Positions 5,700 to 6,518 of a stretch of DNA of 6,518 bases are shown one piece after another. Every line of letters begins with the position of its first letter. Position 1 is the first letter of the stretch. The position numbers were made by a program, and so were the translations under genes. The stretch is from Methylomicrobium sp035916875 (GTDB taxonomy: Bacteria > Pseudomonadota > Gammaproteobacteria > Methylococcales > Methylomonadaceae): positions 1 through 6,518 of the forward strand of contig NZ_JAXUHN010000014.1 of assembly GCF_035916875.1 (NCBI RefSeq), given 5' to 3'. The notes beneath the pieces are model-generated. The model made no database searches. It was given only the letters and a program-made list of their open reading frames with translations, and was not told the origin of the DNA.

Positions 5700-6173
5700 T
5701 CAATGCCCAGCCAAATGGCGAATCAAGCCCTGCTCTCCGCTTTTCATCACACGACTATGATTCCAAACAAACAGCGGCCGCGCGACTCCGGCTACCAGCT
5801 TCATCCACGCTTTGACGAGCGAGACATTCCAGACAAAAATCAGCTCGGTCGCTGCCTCGTTTTCCCGATAGGTCATCGAACAATTACCGCTGCCAATTAG
5901 GTCACCCGTCACCTGGACCGCAAGATAATGATAAGTCCGCATCTTCGTAACACGCAAATCGATCGCCAGATCATAGGGCAAACAGGTACGCCAGAGATAG
6001 CGCCTGACATTGTCAACGCCTGATGTTGCGTTGCCCGCCGCCGTTTCTTCGACCCTCGCGACATACCGCCACCAGGACGGCCACCGCTCGGTCGCAATCA
6101 GACAACACCAGACCTGCTCGACCGGCGCGGGAATCAGCCATCGTGTCGTTAACGAAAAATCGGACGTTCGCAC
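5700..6173 (-). CDS. SRPBCC (START/Bet v1-like) family protein
   Basis: A 157-residue protein of the SRPBCC helix-grip fold, which binds hydrophobic ligands in a pocket. The N-terminal TTRWLIPAPVEQVWCCLIATERWPSWW (9-35) is the characteristic first strand plus 'P..VW..L.....WP.WW' helix. It is followed by strands RRYLWRTCLPYDLAIDLRV (57-75), HYLAVQVTGDLIGSG (82-96) and ELIFVWNVSL (110-119), and a long C-terminal helix with WNHSRVMKSGEQGLIRHL (137-154). Length is typical. The start is GTG at 6173, because an in-frame TAA lies two codons upstream; a GGAG about 10 bases before is the likely ribosome site. The ligand cannot be told. It lies on the host side of the tRNA and reads toward it, with the tRNA carrying its own promoter. 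It is probably a chromosomal gene unrelated to the element. Confidence 0.85.
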   Translation of the reverse strand: MRTSDFSLTTRWLIPAPVEQVWCCLIATERWPSWWRYVARVEETAAGNATSGVDNVRRYLWRTCLPYDLAIDLRVTKMRTYHYLAVQVTGDLIGSGNCSMTYRENEAATELIFVWNVSLVKAWMKLVAGVARPLFVWNHSRVMKSGEQGLIRHLAGH

Positions 6174-6402
6174 AAATTATCAGCTCCACGCCGGTTTAGG
6201 ATTTGGCGGAATATAGTTTTCCGAAATTCAGTTACGATTAGCGTGCAATCTCAAACAACTTATTTCGAAACACGGGCAGTTTTCAGAGTGCATTTAGCAC
6301 GGACTCAAATCCCTGAGTCAAGCACACCCCATATCTGCTTAACCGCCGCACGATTTTTAAATTCAGCAGAATACGCTCCAAAAACCCGGGGCCTGCCTTG
6401 CT
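6174..6402. other. Intergenic region before the SRPBCC gene
   Basis: No gene is evident here. A GACTCA/TGAGTC inverted repeat with a 6-base loop (6302-6307 / 6314-6319) lies next to a short GTGC/GCAC pair (6289-6300). On the minus strand TTGACT (plus 6316-6321) and CTAAAT (6292-6297) with 18 bp between them could be a weak promoter for the SRPBCC gene. I see nothing else. Confidence 0.4.
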
Positions 6403-6411
6403 AGTGTCTAA

Positions 6412-6439
6412 TTGTATAAAAATACGATAGATATATAAT
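6412..6439 (+). promoter_or_regulatory. Promoter of the IS transposase
   Basis: TTGTAT (6412-6417) and a perfect TATAAT (6434-6439) are separated by 16 bp. The predicted start, near 6446, falls inside the loop of the hairpin at 6440-6458. Confidence 0.6.
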
Positions 6440-6458
6440 CCTCTGAAAATTGCAGAGG
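6440..6458 (+). promoter_or_regulatory. Hairpin covering the transposase ribosome binding site
   Basis: CCTCTG (6440-6445) pairs perfectly with CAGAGG (6453-6458) across a 7-base loop. The second arm is part of the ribosome binding site AGAGGAG (6454-6460). RNA entering from outside would form the hairpin and hide the site. RNA started at the internal promoter would lack the first arm. Confidence 0.55.
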
Positions 6459-6466
6459 AGTTATCG

Positions 6467-6518
6467 ATGGGGCGTATTGCTAAGGTGGTTAAGTTGAGCC
6501 AACAGGAGCGCGTAGAGT
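6467..6518 (+). CDS. IS630-type transposase, N-terminal fragment (partial)
   Basis: ATG at 6467 follows a strong AGAGGAG ribosome binding site with six bases between. The frame is open to the edge of the window and gives 17 residues, MGRIAKVVKLSQQERVE. This start (basic, then 'KLSQQER' before a helix) is how IS630-family transposases commonly begin, ahead of their helix-turn-helix. The family call rests on this short stretch and on the surrounding promoter and hairpin, so it is moderate. The rest of the gene is beyond the window. Confidence 0.6.
   Translation, partial: MGRIAKVVKLSQQERVE

Larger units (their letters stand above)
6403..6518 (+). mobile_element. Left end of an IS630-like insertion sequence (partial)
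   Basis: From about the TA at 6402-6403 the sequence becomes A/T-rich and carries a promoter, a hairpin and a transposase start, as expected for the left end of an IS of the IS630/Tc1 type, which inserts at TA. The exact end cannot be fixed, because the right inverted repeat is outside the window. Confidence 0.45.

Overview
The window looks like the integration end of a small mobile element in a proteobacterial chromosome, most likely gammaproteobacterial. The host is not named by the sequence. The taxonomic lean rests on the initiator tRNA, which is close to the E. coli type, and on the general style of the genes.

Right side (about 5500-6518) is host chromosome. An intact initiator tRNA-Met gene (5501-5577, minus) has a clear promoter behind it. 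Next is a SRPBCC-fold protein gene (5700-6173, minus, GTG start). At the right edge is the first part of what looks like an IS630-type insertion sequence (promoter, 5' leader and the first 17 codons of the transposase, plus strand).

Left of the tRNA (about 5500 down to about 205) every convincing gene is on the minus strand, reading away from the tRNA. The order is: a zinc-ribbon protein, a tyrosine integrase with all catalytic residues, a 70-aa acidic protein, a structured leader that resembles a C4/CI-type phage antisense RNA, a 280-aa orphan gene in visibly more A+T-rich DNA, an intergenic region with a 16-bp perfect palindrome, an AlpA/Xis-like small DNA-binding protein, two small uncharacterised proteins, and a 449-aa SF3/DUF5906-type replicative helicase. 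Genes within each block overlap by 1 to 8 bases (TAATG, ATGA, ATGA, ATGACTGA), which suggests translational coupling. This is the layout of a P4-like satellite or integrative island: integrase at the tRNA 3' end, then a regulatory and cargo zone, then a replication module. No capsid, packaging or conjugation gene is visible. The second attachment site is not in the window, so the element probably continues beyond the left edge.

Extreme left (1-226) holds the 3' end of a plus-strand gene converging on the helicase, and between them a repeat of four GGGGACG-type units arranged as nested inverted pairs. That repeat runs into the helicase stop codon.

The least explained parts are the 280-aa cargo gene with its C4-like leader, the GGGGACG repeat at the helicase end, and the two small proteins in front of the helicase.
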